DNA of 52,830 nt from Gemmatimonadota bacterium (GTDB taxonomy: Bacteria; Gemmatimonadota; Gemmatimonadetes; Longimicrobiales; Gaopeijiaceae): contig JAOTVL010000006.1 in assembly GCA_029863525.1 (NCBI GenBank), positions 1-52,830 of the forward strand, read 5' to 3'. Shown one piece after another: positions 16,845 through 24,231 of the stretch; position 1 is the first letter of the stretch; the number at the start of each line of letters is the position of its first letter. The translations under genes and the position numbers were made by a program. The notes beneath the pieces are model-generated. The model was not told where the DNA came from and searched no databases. It saw only the letters and a program-made list of their open reading frames with translations.

Positions 16845-18070
16845 TGTCGACGTCCGCTCACTCGCCCGGTCGGTGGGCCCTCGCAGCGGGGTTGCGGCGG
16901 AGCGTGGTCTCGGTCGCGATCGCACTGCTCCTGCCCCTGCCCGCGGCGGCACAGAACTTGACCTTCTCCGGCCAGGTTCGCCCCCGCTACGAGTATCGCG
17001 ATCCTGTGGCTGGCGGACTCGACGACTTTACGTCGATGCGGGTCCGATTCGGGCTCGACGCCGAGATCGAGCCCGGGCTGTCGATCTTCGTCGAAGCTCA
17101 GGACGTGCGCATATGGGGCGGGGAGACCCATCCACTGTTCGACTTTTCGGCCGACGCCTTCGACCTGCATCAGGGCTACCTGCGCTACCAGGGCGAGGAT
17201 TGGAACTGGCTCACGAGCACGATCGGCCGAATGGAGACCAACCTCGGGGGTCAGCGTCTACTGGGGGCGGTCGACTGGACACAGCAAGGCCAGAGCTTCG
17301 ACGGGCTGCGCTTCGACATCGAGACGGACCGGACGCATTGGGTGTTCCTGGGCTTCACGGTCAACGACGATACCGCGCCAGGCATCGCCGACGATCGGGA
17401 GCTCTACGGCGTCTACACGACCGTCGACGACGTCGGACCGGGCATGTTGGACGTCTACTGGCTCTACGATCGGATCTCGGGCGCGGCAGAGTCCGACGAG
17501 CAGTGGCTGGGTGCCCGATACGTGGTCGGGGGGGAGGTCTTCGGCCGGGTCGAGGCGACGTTCGACACCGGCACGCGCGACGGGGCGGATGTCCGGGCCT
17601 ACCTGCTCGGCGCGCGGGTCGGAACCACGTTTGCCGACGGTCGCGTCACCGCCACGCTCTGGTACGACTACCTGTCGGGTGACGATCCTGCCACGGCGGA
17701 CGTCGAGGTCTTCAACACGCTCTTCGCCACGAACCATAAGTTCTACGGCTTCGCGGACCTCTTCCTGAACATCCCTGCCCACACCGGCGGGGCCGGCCTG
17801 CAGGACCTTGCTCTCAAGCTCGCGTTTCAGCCCGGTGGAGCGTTCTCGGCCGGCGTGGACCTACACAGTTTCCGGGCCGCGGAACAGGGCACGCTCACCG
17901 AGACGCGTTTCGGCGAAGAGCTCGACTTGACCCTCACCCACCGCTACTCGGAGCACCTCAGCGCGACCGCGGGGCTCGGCTACGTGTGGCAGGCCGAGGG
18001 GTTCGCCGAGATCGGTCGGCTCGGTGAGAACATGACGTGGATCTACGTCATGATGAACGCTTCGTTCTGA
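16841..18070 (+). CDS. Alginate-export-type outer membrane porin
   Basis: This 409-residue exported protein has a signal peptide ending in AAAQ (residue about 38). The rest is amphipathic beta-strand, matching alginate export (AlgE-like) barrel proteins: FSGQVRPRYEYRD at the start, MRVRFGLDAEIEPGLSIFVEAQD, repeated short turns, and a terminal strand ending in aromatic phenylalanine (MMNASF), the usual assembly signal. The ATG at 16841 overlaps the nirK stop (ATGA), so the two are co-translated; the frame is open further upstream but runs through nirK. It probably forms a diffusion channel. The coupling suggests passage of nitrite or another anion related to the reductase, which is inference. 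Confidence 0.82.
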   Translation: MMSTSAHSPGRWALAAGLRRSVVSVAIALLLPLPAAAQNLTFSGQVRPRYEYRDPVAGGLDDFTSMRVRFGLDAEIEPGLSIFVEAQDVRIWGGETHPLFDFSADAFDLHQGYLRYQGEDWNWLTSTIGRMETNLGGQRLLGAVDWTQQGQSFDGLRFDIETDRTHWVFLGFTVNDDTAPGIADDRELYGVYTTVDDVGPGMLDVYWLYDRISGAAESDEQWLGARYVVGGEVFGRVEATFDTGTRDGADVRAYLLGARVGTTFADGRVTATLWYDYLSGDDPATADVEVFNTLFATNHKFYGFADLFLNIPAHTGGAGLQDLALKLAFQPGGAFSAGVDLHSFRAAEQGTLTETRFGEELDLTLTHRYSEHLSATAGLGYVWQAEGFAEIGRLGENMTWIYVMMNASF

Positions 18071-18095
18071 TCCCGGGGCCTCGGCGTACGAAGAG

Positions 18096-18126
18096 GCCGC
18101 CGCGACGGGGGTGCCGTCGCGGCGGC
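18096..18126. terminator. Strong hairpin between convergent genes
   Basis: Perfect 13-base arms (18096-18108 and 18114-18126; left arm GCCGCCGCGACGG) with a five-base loop lie between the ends of the porin gene (plus) and the collagen-like gene (minus). A short CTT follows on either strand. It probably terminates both transcripts. Confidence 0.75.
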
Positions 18127-18162
18127 TTCACCTTCGGTACGCGACCCTCCGCGTCGACGCGG

Positions 18163-19170
18163 TCAGTTCGCGCGGCCACAAATGGCGTAGAACGTCACGT
18201 TCAAGGTGCCCATGTTGGACCGATTGTGGACCTGGACCATCCATAGGTAGTCGCGGTTCGGCCGGTTATCGAGAATCCGGTAGTTCGACGTGTCCCCGGA
18301 GACGCTGAAGCCACCGCCGAAGACCCGATCGGTGGGGCCGCTCCCGCAGGTGTGCTGCCCCATGCGTACAGCGTCGGGCTCGACCGAGAAGGTGCCACTC
18401 TTGATGTGGAAGCCGGATATGCCCGAAGGGCCCTGAGGCCCCGCCGGGCCCTCGGGCCCCTCCGGTCCTGCCGGTCCGGCTGGTCCGGCCGGTCCCACCG
18501 GACCGGGTGCACCATCGGCTCCCGCCGGACCGTTCGGACCCTCTGGCCCCTCGGGACCGATCGCGCCTGCTGGGCCTGCCGGGCCGGGCGCACCATCGGC
18601 TCCCGCCGGACCGCGGGGACCCTCCGAACCCGCCGGGCCCTCGGGCCCCGACTCGCCTCGCGGGCCGGCCGGTCCCGTGTCGCCCTGTGGGCCTGCCAGA
18701 CCGGCCTCACCCTGCGGGCCTGTGGGTCCCTCGTCGCCCTGCGGTCCTACCGGACCCGGCTCACCCTGCGGTCCTGCTGGACCGGTCTCGCCCTGCGGGC
18801 CCTGCGGGCCCATGGGACCTTCCGGTCCTGGGACTCCCTCACTGTTCGGGCTTCCGAGCTCCGACCAGGAGAACGCGACGTGACGCTGCGAGTGGCACTG
18901 GTCGCGCAGTCCCTCGCCCTTGACGCGGTAGACCAGACCGAGACGCGGGATGTAGCAGGCGTAGAGCATCCCGGGCTCCGCTTCCGTCGTCTCGACCAGA
19001 TTGGCGCCCAGCGTCGGAGCGCCCAGTGCAGCGAGCGCCGCTTGCATCTCGGCGTCGCTCGCAGCCTGGGCGAAGCCGTCTGTTGGGAGTGCAAGCATCA
19101 TCGTCGCGACCCAAAGGCCGGCGAGGCGTGCGAGCGCGTTTCGGTTCGTACCTGTCGTTGTGTATGTCAT
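18163..19170 (-). CDS. Collagen-like secreted protein
   Basis: The 335-residue protein has a signal peptide (to about Ala36), an N-terminal domain (38-110) with [13 protein letters not shown] and a second cysteine about 20 residues on, then about 46 Gly-X-Y triplets (112-250), and a C-terminal domain (251-335) with two cysteines. The triplets are rich in GPQ, GPE, GPA and GET/GDE, favouring salt bridges in a triple helix without hydroxyproline. The flanking domains probably nucleate trimers. CAGGAA before the ATG at 19170 supports the start; an open extension of 47 residues lacks a signal. Bacterial collagen-like proteins act in adhesion, surface layers or spores. It forms a minus-strand run with the lipoprotein upstream. 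Confidence 0.88.
   Translation of the reverse strand: MTYTTTGTNRNALARLAGLWVATMMLALPTDGFAQAASDAEMQAALAALGAPTLGANLVETTEAEPGMLYACYIPRLGLVYRVKGEGLRDQCHSQRHVAFSWSELGSPNSEGVPGPEGPMGPQGPQGETGPAGPQGEPGPVGPQGDEGPTGPQGEAGLAGPQGDTGPAGPRGESGPEGPAGSEGPRGPAGADGAPGPAGPAGAIGPEGPEGPNGPAGADGAPGPVGPAGPAGPAGPEGPEGPAGPQGPSGISGFHIKSGTFSVEPDAVRMGQHTCGSGPTDRVFGGGFSVSGDTSNYRILDNRPNRDYLWMVQVHNRSNMGTLNVTFYAICGRAN
18421..18837 (-). repeat. Gly-X-Y coding repeat
   Basis: About 46 nine-base codon triplets encode glycine every third residue. The DNA is GC-rich and internally similar, so slippage or recombination could change its length. A segment encoding ADGAPGP occurs twice (residues 191-197 and 218-224), suggesting an internal duplication. 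Confidence 0.85.
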
Positions 19171-19201
19171 GTTCCTGAATCTCCGACGAAAGATCGTTCG
19201 A

Positions 19202-19651
19202 TCAGCTTCCAGGTTGGATGAACGGCGCGAGCGCGTCGCGGTCCACGCCGAACAGCGTCTGGGCGGCCCAATCGCGGTACAGGTCGAGCACCTCTGTCGC
19301 GACCTCGGCATCCGGCTCGAGTGTCAGATCGGGCACCCCATAGGCGGAGCCCAACGAATGCTCGAGGAGGAGAAATGACGGGGCCGGCTGATTGAACAGC
19401 TCGGCGCTGAACGTCTGAAGCGCCGAAGCCGCGCCCTTGTCGTTGGATAAAGGCACCATCGCCGAGATCTCCAGCAAGAGAGGATCGACGGCGACTTCCG
19501 CCAACGAAGTCATCTCGGGGTCGGTGGCGATCACCTCCGGACCCATCCAAAGCTCATCGACGACGGGACCGGCCATGACGTGTGCGTCCTGCTCGCACGC
19601 CGTAAGTACGAGCACCCCGGCCGCGAATCGAACCCAACGATTCAAAGGCAT
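19202..19651 (-). CDS. Small lipoprotein of unknown function
   Basis: The 149-residue product starts at an ATG preceded by GGAG at seven bases. It has a lipoprotein signal with lipobox LTAC (about residue 19). The mature part is acidic and largely helical, with no cysteines and no recognisable domain. Segments such as [16 protein letters not shown] and [17 protein letters not shown] suggest a compact soluble fold. It lies 31 bases upstream of the collagen-like gene on the same strand, so the two are probably co-transcribed and both reach the envelope. I cannot assign a function. Confidence 0.7.
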   Translation of the reverse strand: MPLNRWVRFAAGVLVLTACEQDAHVMAGPVVDELWMGPEVIATDPEMTSLAEVAVDPLLLEISAMVPLSNDKGAASALQTFSAELFNQPAPSFLLLEHSLGSAYGVPDLTLEPDAEVATEVLDLYRDWAAQTLFGVDRDALAPFIQPGS

Positions 19652-19760
19652 TGTGGATCTCCGGTTCTGAGGCTCCGTCACACGAGGCCGGGCGCACCGG
19701 TAATCCCCCGAATCGGCACGCCTGCCCCTCTTGAGGTCGCCAGATCCGTGCCCACGACAA

Positions 19761-19781
19761 AAGCCCCGTGGATCGGGGCTT
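19761..19781 (-). terminator. Intrinsic terminator downstream of the SGNH hydrolase gene
   Basis: On the minus strand AAGCCCCG and CGGGGCTT form an eight-base stem with a five-base loop and run into TTTT. It lies about 110 bases after the end of the SGNH hydrolase gene and would end the transglycosylase-hydrolase transcript. Confidence 0.6.
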
Positions 19782-19791
19782 CCTGGAACCT

Positions 19792-19817
19792 CTGGCGGGA
19801 GCCGCCAGGGCTTTTTT
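19792..19817 (+). terminator. Plus-strand intrinsic terminator with no plus-strand gene before it
   Basis: CTGGCGG (19792-19798), loop GAG, CCGCCAG (19802-19808), then GGC and six Ts (19812-19817) is a textbook intrinsic terminator read on the plus strand. The nearest genes on both sides are on the minus strand, so what it terminates is unclear: a small RNA or antisense transcription. Confidence 0.6.
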
Positions 19818-19890
19818 GCCGGATTTCGCAACGTTTTCCCCGGACGATCAGCGCCCGTTCGAACGGCGACTTACGGCCAGTTCCGGGCCC

Positions 19891-20604
19891 TCAGCGTGAG
19901 CTCACCGCGGCGAAGACTGCTTCTCGCAGAAGACCTTCGTCGGCGGACCCGACGCCGAGAGGCGGCAGGTCTCGAACGTCCTCGTCGAAGAGAACCGAGA
20001 ACACGGTGAGCGCCGCCACGAAGGAGCCCGTCTGGCTGGGATGGAATCCGTCGGGACCGTAGAGCGAGACGGTCGGATCGAGCGCCCAGACCTGACGCCA
20101 CGCGTCCCCCGCAGGGATGAAGAGGCCATTGGTCGCGGCGGCCGCCGCCGCGTAGGAGTCACGCACGGCATCGAACGCGCCGAGCCTTGTTGCTTCGGGC
20201 CATACCATGAGGAGGGCGGGCGTTCCGCCGGTCTCGAGGACGACCGCCCCGATTCTCTCGGACCAGGTTCGGAGGTTGAGGGGGTTGTCGCCCACCGAGG
20301 ACGGACCCTGTTGGAGCACCACGACGTCCGGTGCGAGTGATCGGATTACGCCCTCGATCCCCGACGCCCAGTGGTCCTGGAGCCCATAGTTGGGCCGCAG
20401 CACCGAACGGTATTCGTACGAGCGCCCGGCGGCGTCGGCGATCGAGCCCACCATCCCGGGAAGGTCGTTCCACGCGGTCAGGGAGTTGCCGACGAAGAGG
20501 ACCGTCACGTCGGCATCGCCCAGCGGCTCGAGCTCCGGTGCGGTAGCGGTCCGCGCACACGAGAGCAGCGCGGCCGTCGACAGCAGAAAGACGCGAAGTA
20601 TCAT
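19891..20604 (-). CDS. SGNH/GDSL-type hydrolase, lipoprotein
   Basis: The 237-residue protein has a lipoprotein signal (lipobox LLSC, Cys16). Its block I is FVGNSLTAWND, with the catalytic serine in GNSLT, and its C-terminal block V is DGFHPSQTG, with the Asp-x-x-His pair. VVLQQGPS fits the middle glycine block. These mark an SGNH-fold esterase or acyl hydrolase acting on envelope or extracellular esters. It starts six bases after the end of the transglycosylase gene and is probably co-transcribed, so deacetylation or ester removal on cell-wall or surface polymers is possible (inference). Confidence 0.83.
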   Translation of the reverse strand: MILRVFLLSTAALLSCARTATAPELEPLGDADVTVLFVGNSLTAWNDLPGMVGSIADAAGRSYEYRSVLRPNYGLQDHWASGIEGVIRSLAPDVVVLQQGPSSVGDNPLNLRTWSERIGAVVLETGGTPALLMVWPEATRLGAFDAVRDSYAAAAAATNGLFIPAGDAWRQVWALDPTVSLYGPDGFHPSQTGSFVAALTVFSVLFDEDVRDLPPLGVGSADEGLLREAVFAAVSSR

Positions 20605-20609
20605 CGGGC

Positions 20610-21650
20610 CTACATACGGCCATCCGTCCTAATCGTGTCGGTTCGATTGATCGTGTCGCTCCGGATGATGTCGACTCCGATGGTATCGGCTCGGATGGTA
20701 TCGGCTCGGATCGTGTCGGTTCGGATCGTGTCGGTTCGGATCGTGTCGGTTCGGGTGGTCGAATCCCCCGCGATCGTGTCCGCCGTCAGCGAGTCCCCGA
20801 CCGGCGGGAACTCGAGGTCCGGTTCGGTGAGGAAGTCTCCGATGTCGGGCTCGGGCAGCGGCATGGGTGCGGTGGGAAGACCCCCCCCGAGTCGCTCGAG
20901 GATCAACCGCTTTCGCCAGAGCATGCGGCTGGGCCGGTGGCCCGGGTTGGACGTGAGAGGATGCGGTAGCGTACCGGCCAGCGCTGCCGCCTCGTCGAGA
21001 CTGAGACGCGATGCGGGGCTGTCGAAATACACACGCGCCGCCGCCTCGGCCCCGAAGATCCCGGGGCCCCACTCGACGATGTTGAGGTAGAGCTCGAGGA
21101 TTCGGTCCTTCGTCAGCCTTCGCTCCAGGCGTCGTGCGACAAGGGCCTCCATCGCCTTGCGTAGGAGTGAGCGGTCGGTCCCGAAGTAGAGGTTCTTGGC
21201 GAGCTGCTGCGTGATGGTACTGCGCCCGCGCAGCTCGTCGCGGTGAGACCAGCCATAGAGCAGGGCCCGGGCCAAGGCGCCCAAATCGGCCGAACTCCAC
21301 CACGAGAAGTGCTCGTCGCCGGTCCACTCGACCTCGTCGGCGAGCGAAACCCAGTCGATGCCCTCGTGCTGCCGGAAGCGGTAGTCCTCGGCCACGATCA
21401 CGGCACGCGCCAGATTCGGCGAGATCTCATCGAGTGGGACCCAGCTATGCCGAACCACGAGCGAATCGCCGGCCGCGCGCGCCTCTCGAAGCCGCTGCGT
21501 CATGAGCGACGTCGGTGCCGGATCCCCTTCGCCGAGGCCACGCGGATACGGGATGATCACGAACCACACGCCGAGGACGAGGACGAGGACCCCGCCCCCC
21601 ACGGTGGCGACGAGACGGCGTCGACGGCCCCATCGTCTTTCTCTGCCCAA
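20610..21650 (-). CDS. Biosynthetic peptidoglycan transglycosylase (GT51) with pentapeptide-repeat tail
   Basis: The 346-residue protein has one N-terminal membrane helix (about 13-33) and a glycosyltransferase-51 domain that polymerises lipid II into glycan strands. Key motifs are EDYRFRQHEGID (catalytic Glu88), GRSTITQQLAKNLYFG (142-157) and ILELYLNIVEWG (second glutamate at 186). It has no transpeptidase domain, so it is monofunctional. The C-terminus (about 299-341) is a repeat of T-D-T-I-R with small variations, unlike anything in the family. The start is TTG with AGGAG six bases upstream; no ATG occurs before residue 50. It is divergent from the amidohydrolase gene. Confidence 0.9.
   Translation of the reverse strand: MGRERRWGRRRRLVATVGGGVLVLVLGVWFVIIPYPRGLGEGDPAPTSLMTQRLREARAAGDSLVVRHSWVPLDEISPNLARAVIVAEDYRFRQHEGIDWVSLADEVEWTGDEHFSWWSSADLGALARALLYGWSHRDELRGRSTITQQLAKNLYFGTDRSLLRKAMEALVARRLERRLTKDRILELYLNIVEWGPGIFGAEAAARVYFDSPASRLSLDEAAALAGTLPHPLTSNPGHRPSRMLWRKRLILERLGGGLPTAPMPLPEPDIGDFLTEPDLEFPPVGDSLTADTIAGDSTTRTDTIRTDTIRTDTIRADTIRADTIGVDIIRSDTINRTDTIRTDGRM
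20628..20755 (-). repeat. Tandem 15-base repeat encoding TDTIR units
   Basis: A unit read on the plus strand as TCGTGTCGGTTCGGA, with TCGGATGGTATCGGC variants, is repeated about eight times at the 3' end of the transglycosylase gene. The near-identical copies suggest recent expansion and possible copy-number variation. In-frame gains or losses would not disturb the catalytic domain. Confidence 0.85.
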
Positions 21651-21789
21651 GCGAGTCTCCTACCGCGAATCCGGGACCATGAGCGGAAAGATACGCCAGA
21701 GGGACTCCGCTTGTGCGCTGGGGGGCCTCGTGGCAAGATCGCGCATCTTCGCGAACCCACCGCCGAACCTCGACCGACGGCAAGCGACC

Positions 21790-23409
21790 ATGCCCAGCCG
21801 GCCTATCTCTTCCTTCGTTTCCTTCTTTGCACCCGCGGTCCTCGTCGCCTTCGTGAACGCCGCGTGTGCCCCGGCGGCGCCCGACGTGGACCTCGTTTTG
21901 ACGGGGGGCACGATTTACGTAGGAGACGGGGCCGTACCCTTCATCGGCGATGTGGCGATCGCCGGGGACCGGATCGTGTCGGTCGGCGAGGTCGATGCTC
22001 CACCCGGGATCATGCGTGTCGACGTCACGGGCCTGGCCGTAGCCCCGGGATTCATCGATGCCCACTCGCACGCGGAACTCGACGAGGAGTGGGGCCGTGA
22101 CGGACGGGCGTTCCTCGCTCAGGGCATCACGACGGTCGCCCTCGGGCTCGACGGGGGAGGACCGTGGCAGGTCGCCGAGCGTCTCGACGCATGGGACGGC
22201 AACGGGGTCGGTGTGAACGCGCTCACGTTCGTGGGCCACAACGCGATCCGCCGCGAGGTGATGGGCATGGACGCCCGCGAGCCGACGGACGCCGAGCTCG
22301 TCCGGATGAAGGCGATGGTACGACAGGGCATGGAGGAGGGTGCGTTCGGACTCTCGACCGGATTGTTCTACACGCCCGGGTACTACGCGAGCACCGAAGA
22401 GGTCATCGCGCTCGGCGCTGTGGCGGCCGAATGGGATGGTGCCATCTACGACACGCACGACCGCGACCTCGGCGCGACATACCGAGGGATCGGATACGAC
22501 GCCTCCGTTCAGGAGGGAATTCGCATTGGGGAGGAGTCGGGTCTTCGCGTGATCTTCTCGCACTTCAGCCCCCAGGGGGCGACCAACTACGGGCGAGCCG
22601 ACGTCGGTGCCCGGATGATCGAGGATGCCCGCGCACGGGGGGTACAGGTCGCCGCGGCTCAACACCCCTACACGGCCACGCAGTCCAACCTCCGATCGTA
22701 CGCGCTGCCCAGATGGGCGAGCGCTGGCGGCACGGAGGCGGTACTCGCCCGGTTCGCCGATCCGGATACCTCCTCCATGCTGAGGCTTCAGATCCTGGAG
22801 TCTCTGGAGATGCGGGGTGGCCCGGAGCAGATCATGATCGTCGACGAAGACCCGCGACTGAACGGTCGCACCCTCGCCGAGCTCGCGGACGAGTGGGGCT
22901 CGGACGTGCCCGAGACCGTGCGCCGAATCGTCGCCGAGAACGGAAACGCGAGCGTGATGAACCTCGGCCTCTACGACGTCGACAACATTCGACTGCTTGC
23001 GACGAAGTCATGGATGATGACGTGCACCGACGGACGGACGCCCGCCGCCGGGCAGGACGTGACCCATCCCCGCGTGTATGGTGCGTTTCCGCGGAAGATG
23101 CGGATGGTCGCCCTCGACGACGATCTCTTGAGCATCGAGTTCGTGATCCGGAGCTTCAGTGGTCTGGCGGCCGACTTCTTCGGCCTCACCGATCGTGGCT
23201 ACGTCGAGGAGGGCCGGATCGCCGACCTGGTCGTCCTCGACCTGGACGAGTACCGAGACCTCGCGACCATGCGAGATCCGCACCACTACGCCGAGGGAGC
23301 GGTCCACGTCATCGTGAACGGCGAGTTCGCCATTCGGGACGGCGCATTCCTCGGGACCCTGGCGGGACGAGCCCTCCGCGCGCCCTGGGTCCGCGAAGGT
23401 GACGGATGA
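21790..23409 (+). CDS. N-acyl-D-amino-acid deacylase-type amidohydrolase, exported
   Basis: This 539-residue amidohydrolase resembles D-aminoacylase, which removes acyl groups from N-acyl-D-amino acids. Motifs are HSHAELD (His92, His94), FSHFSP and QHPYTA metal histidines, the TCTDG aspartate near 415, and the C-terminal RIADLVVLDLDEY and HVIVNG composite-sheet segment. A hydrophobic N-terminus with AAC at about residue 26 suggests export, possibly as a lipoprotein, though the lipobox is imperfect. The ATG at 21790 is chosen because the signal starts there. The stop overlaps the enoyl-CoA hydratase start by ATGA, so the three genes 21790-26418 form one operon. Confidence 0.88.
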   Translation: MPSRPISSFVSFFAPAVLVAFVNAACAPAAPDVDLVLTGGTIYVGDGAVPFIGDVAIAGDRIVSVGEVDAPPGIMRVDVTGLAVAPGFIDAHSHAELDEEWGRDGRAFLAQGITTVALGLDGGGPWQVAERLDAWDGNGVGVNALTFVGHNAIRREVMGMDAREPTDAELVRMKAMVRQGMEEGAFGLSTGLFYTPGYYASTEEVIALGAVAAEWDGAIYDTHDRDLGATYRGIGYDASVQEGIRIGEESGLRVIFSHFSPQGATNYGRADVGARMIEDARARGVQVAAAQHPYTATQSNLRSYALPRWASAGGTEAVLARFADPDTSSMLRLQILESLEMRGGPEQIMIVDEDPRLNGRTLAELADEWGSDVPETVRRIVAENGNASVMNLGLYDVDNIRLLATKSWMMTCTDGRTPAAGQDVTHPRVYGAFPRKMRMVALDDDLLSIEFVIRSFSGLAADFFGLTDRGYVEEGRIADLVVLDLDEYRDLATMRDPHHYAEGAVHVIVNGEFAIRDGAFLGTLAGRALRAPWVREGDG

Positions 23410-24230
23410 GCGGGGGCGCGGCCGGGCGGGGACGGCCAGTGAACCCGAACGGTGAGGAGGTCCTTCGTCAGCGGGCGGGACCGCTGGTGGAGCTAACCCT
23501 CCATCGCCCCGATCGATTGAATGCCGTCAGTCTCTCTCTCTACGAGCGACTGATCGAGGAGCTGGCGGCCGCGGACGCCGAACCGGAGGTACGGTGCGTG
23601 ATCCTGACGGGGGCCGGCCGCGCGTTCTGCGCCGGTGCCGACCTGAAGGCCCACGCGGCTGGACCTCCCGAAGCGGACGAGCGCGCCCGTTACATCGATG
23701 CGGCGCAGGAAGCCAACCGGCTCCTCCAATCCATCGGTACCCCGGTGATTTCCGCGGTGAACGGAGCGGCGGTCGGGGCTGGCCTGGAGCTCGCCCTTTC
23801 GTCCGACTTCATGATCGTGGCCGAGGACGCGAAGCTGCGGCTGCCCGAGGTGGCGCTCGGCACGTTCATCGGCGGAGGCGTGGCCTATACGCTCGCCGAG
23901 CGGATCGGAGTGGCGAAGGCGCGCGAGCTCATCTACTTCGGCGACTTCTTCAGCGGCGCGGAAGCGGTGGAGATGGGTGTGGCCAACCGCGCCGTGCCGG
24001 CTTCGGACGTTTTGGAGACCGCACGCACCTGGGCGCATAGGCTCTCCGAGCGAGCGCCGCGGTCGCTCGCAGCGGCCAAACACCTCATCGGACCCGCCGC
24101 GGACCGGTCTCGCGCCGAAGTCATGGATCGTGAACGAGACGCGCTCGACCAGATCTTCGGGACCGAAGACTGGGCCGAGGGCATCGCGGCGCACCGAGAG
24201 GGTCGTCCGCCCCGCTTCACCGGTCGGTGA
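23406..24230 (+). CDS. Enoyl-CoA hydratase/isomerase family protein
   Basis: The 274-residue crotonase-fold protein has the oxyanion-hole segments GRAFCAGADLKA (71-82) and NGAAVGAGLELA. Both glutamates used by true hydratases are present: Glu128 in GAGLELA and Glu148 in LPEVALG. A hydratase that adds water across 2,3-enoyl-CoA is therefore more likely than an isomerase lacking one of them. The start overlaps the preceding stop, and the acyl-CoA synthetase follows after one base. In this operon it should process the CoA ester made by the synthetase. It has no export signal. Confidence 0.9.
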   Translation: MSGGAAGRGRPVNPNGEEVLRQRAGPLVELTLHRPDRLNAVSLSLYERLIEELAAADAEPEVRCVILTGAGRAFCAGADLKAHAAGPPEADERARYIDAAQEANRLLQSIGTPVISAVNGAAVGAGLELALSSDFMIVAEDAKLRLPEVALGTFIGGGVAYTLAERIGVAKARELIYFGDFFSGAEAVEMGVANRAVPASDVLETARTWAHRLSERAPRSLAAAKHLIGPAADRSRAEVMDRERDALDQIFGTEDWAEGIAAHREGRPPRFTGR

Positions 24231-24231
24231 C

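Noticed and set aside
18352-19221. Plus-strand open frame opposite the collagen-like gene
   Set aside because: The frame mirrors the Gly-X-Y repeat and has cysteine/arginine-rich noise. The minus-strand frame has a signal peptide, ribosome site and folded flanking domains.
20628-20755. Possible CRISPR-like array
   Set aside because: The 15-base units are contiguous without spacers and are in frame with the transglycosylase gene, so this is a coding tandem repeat.
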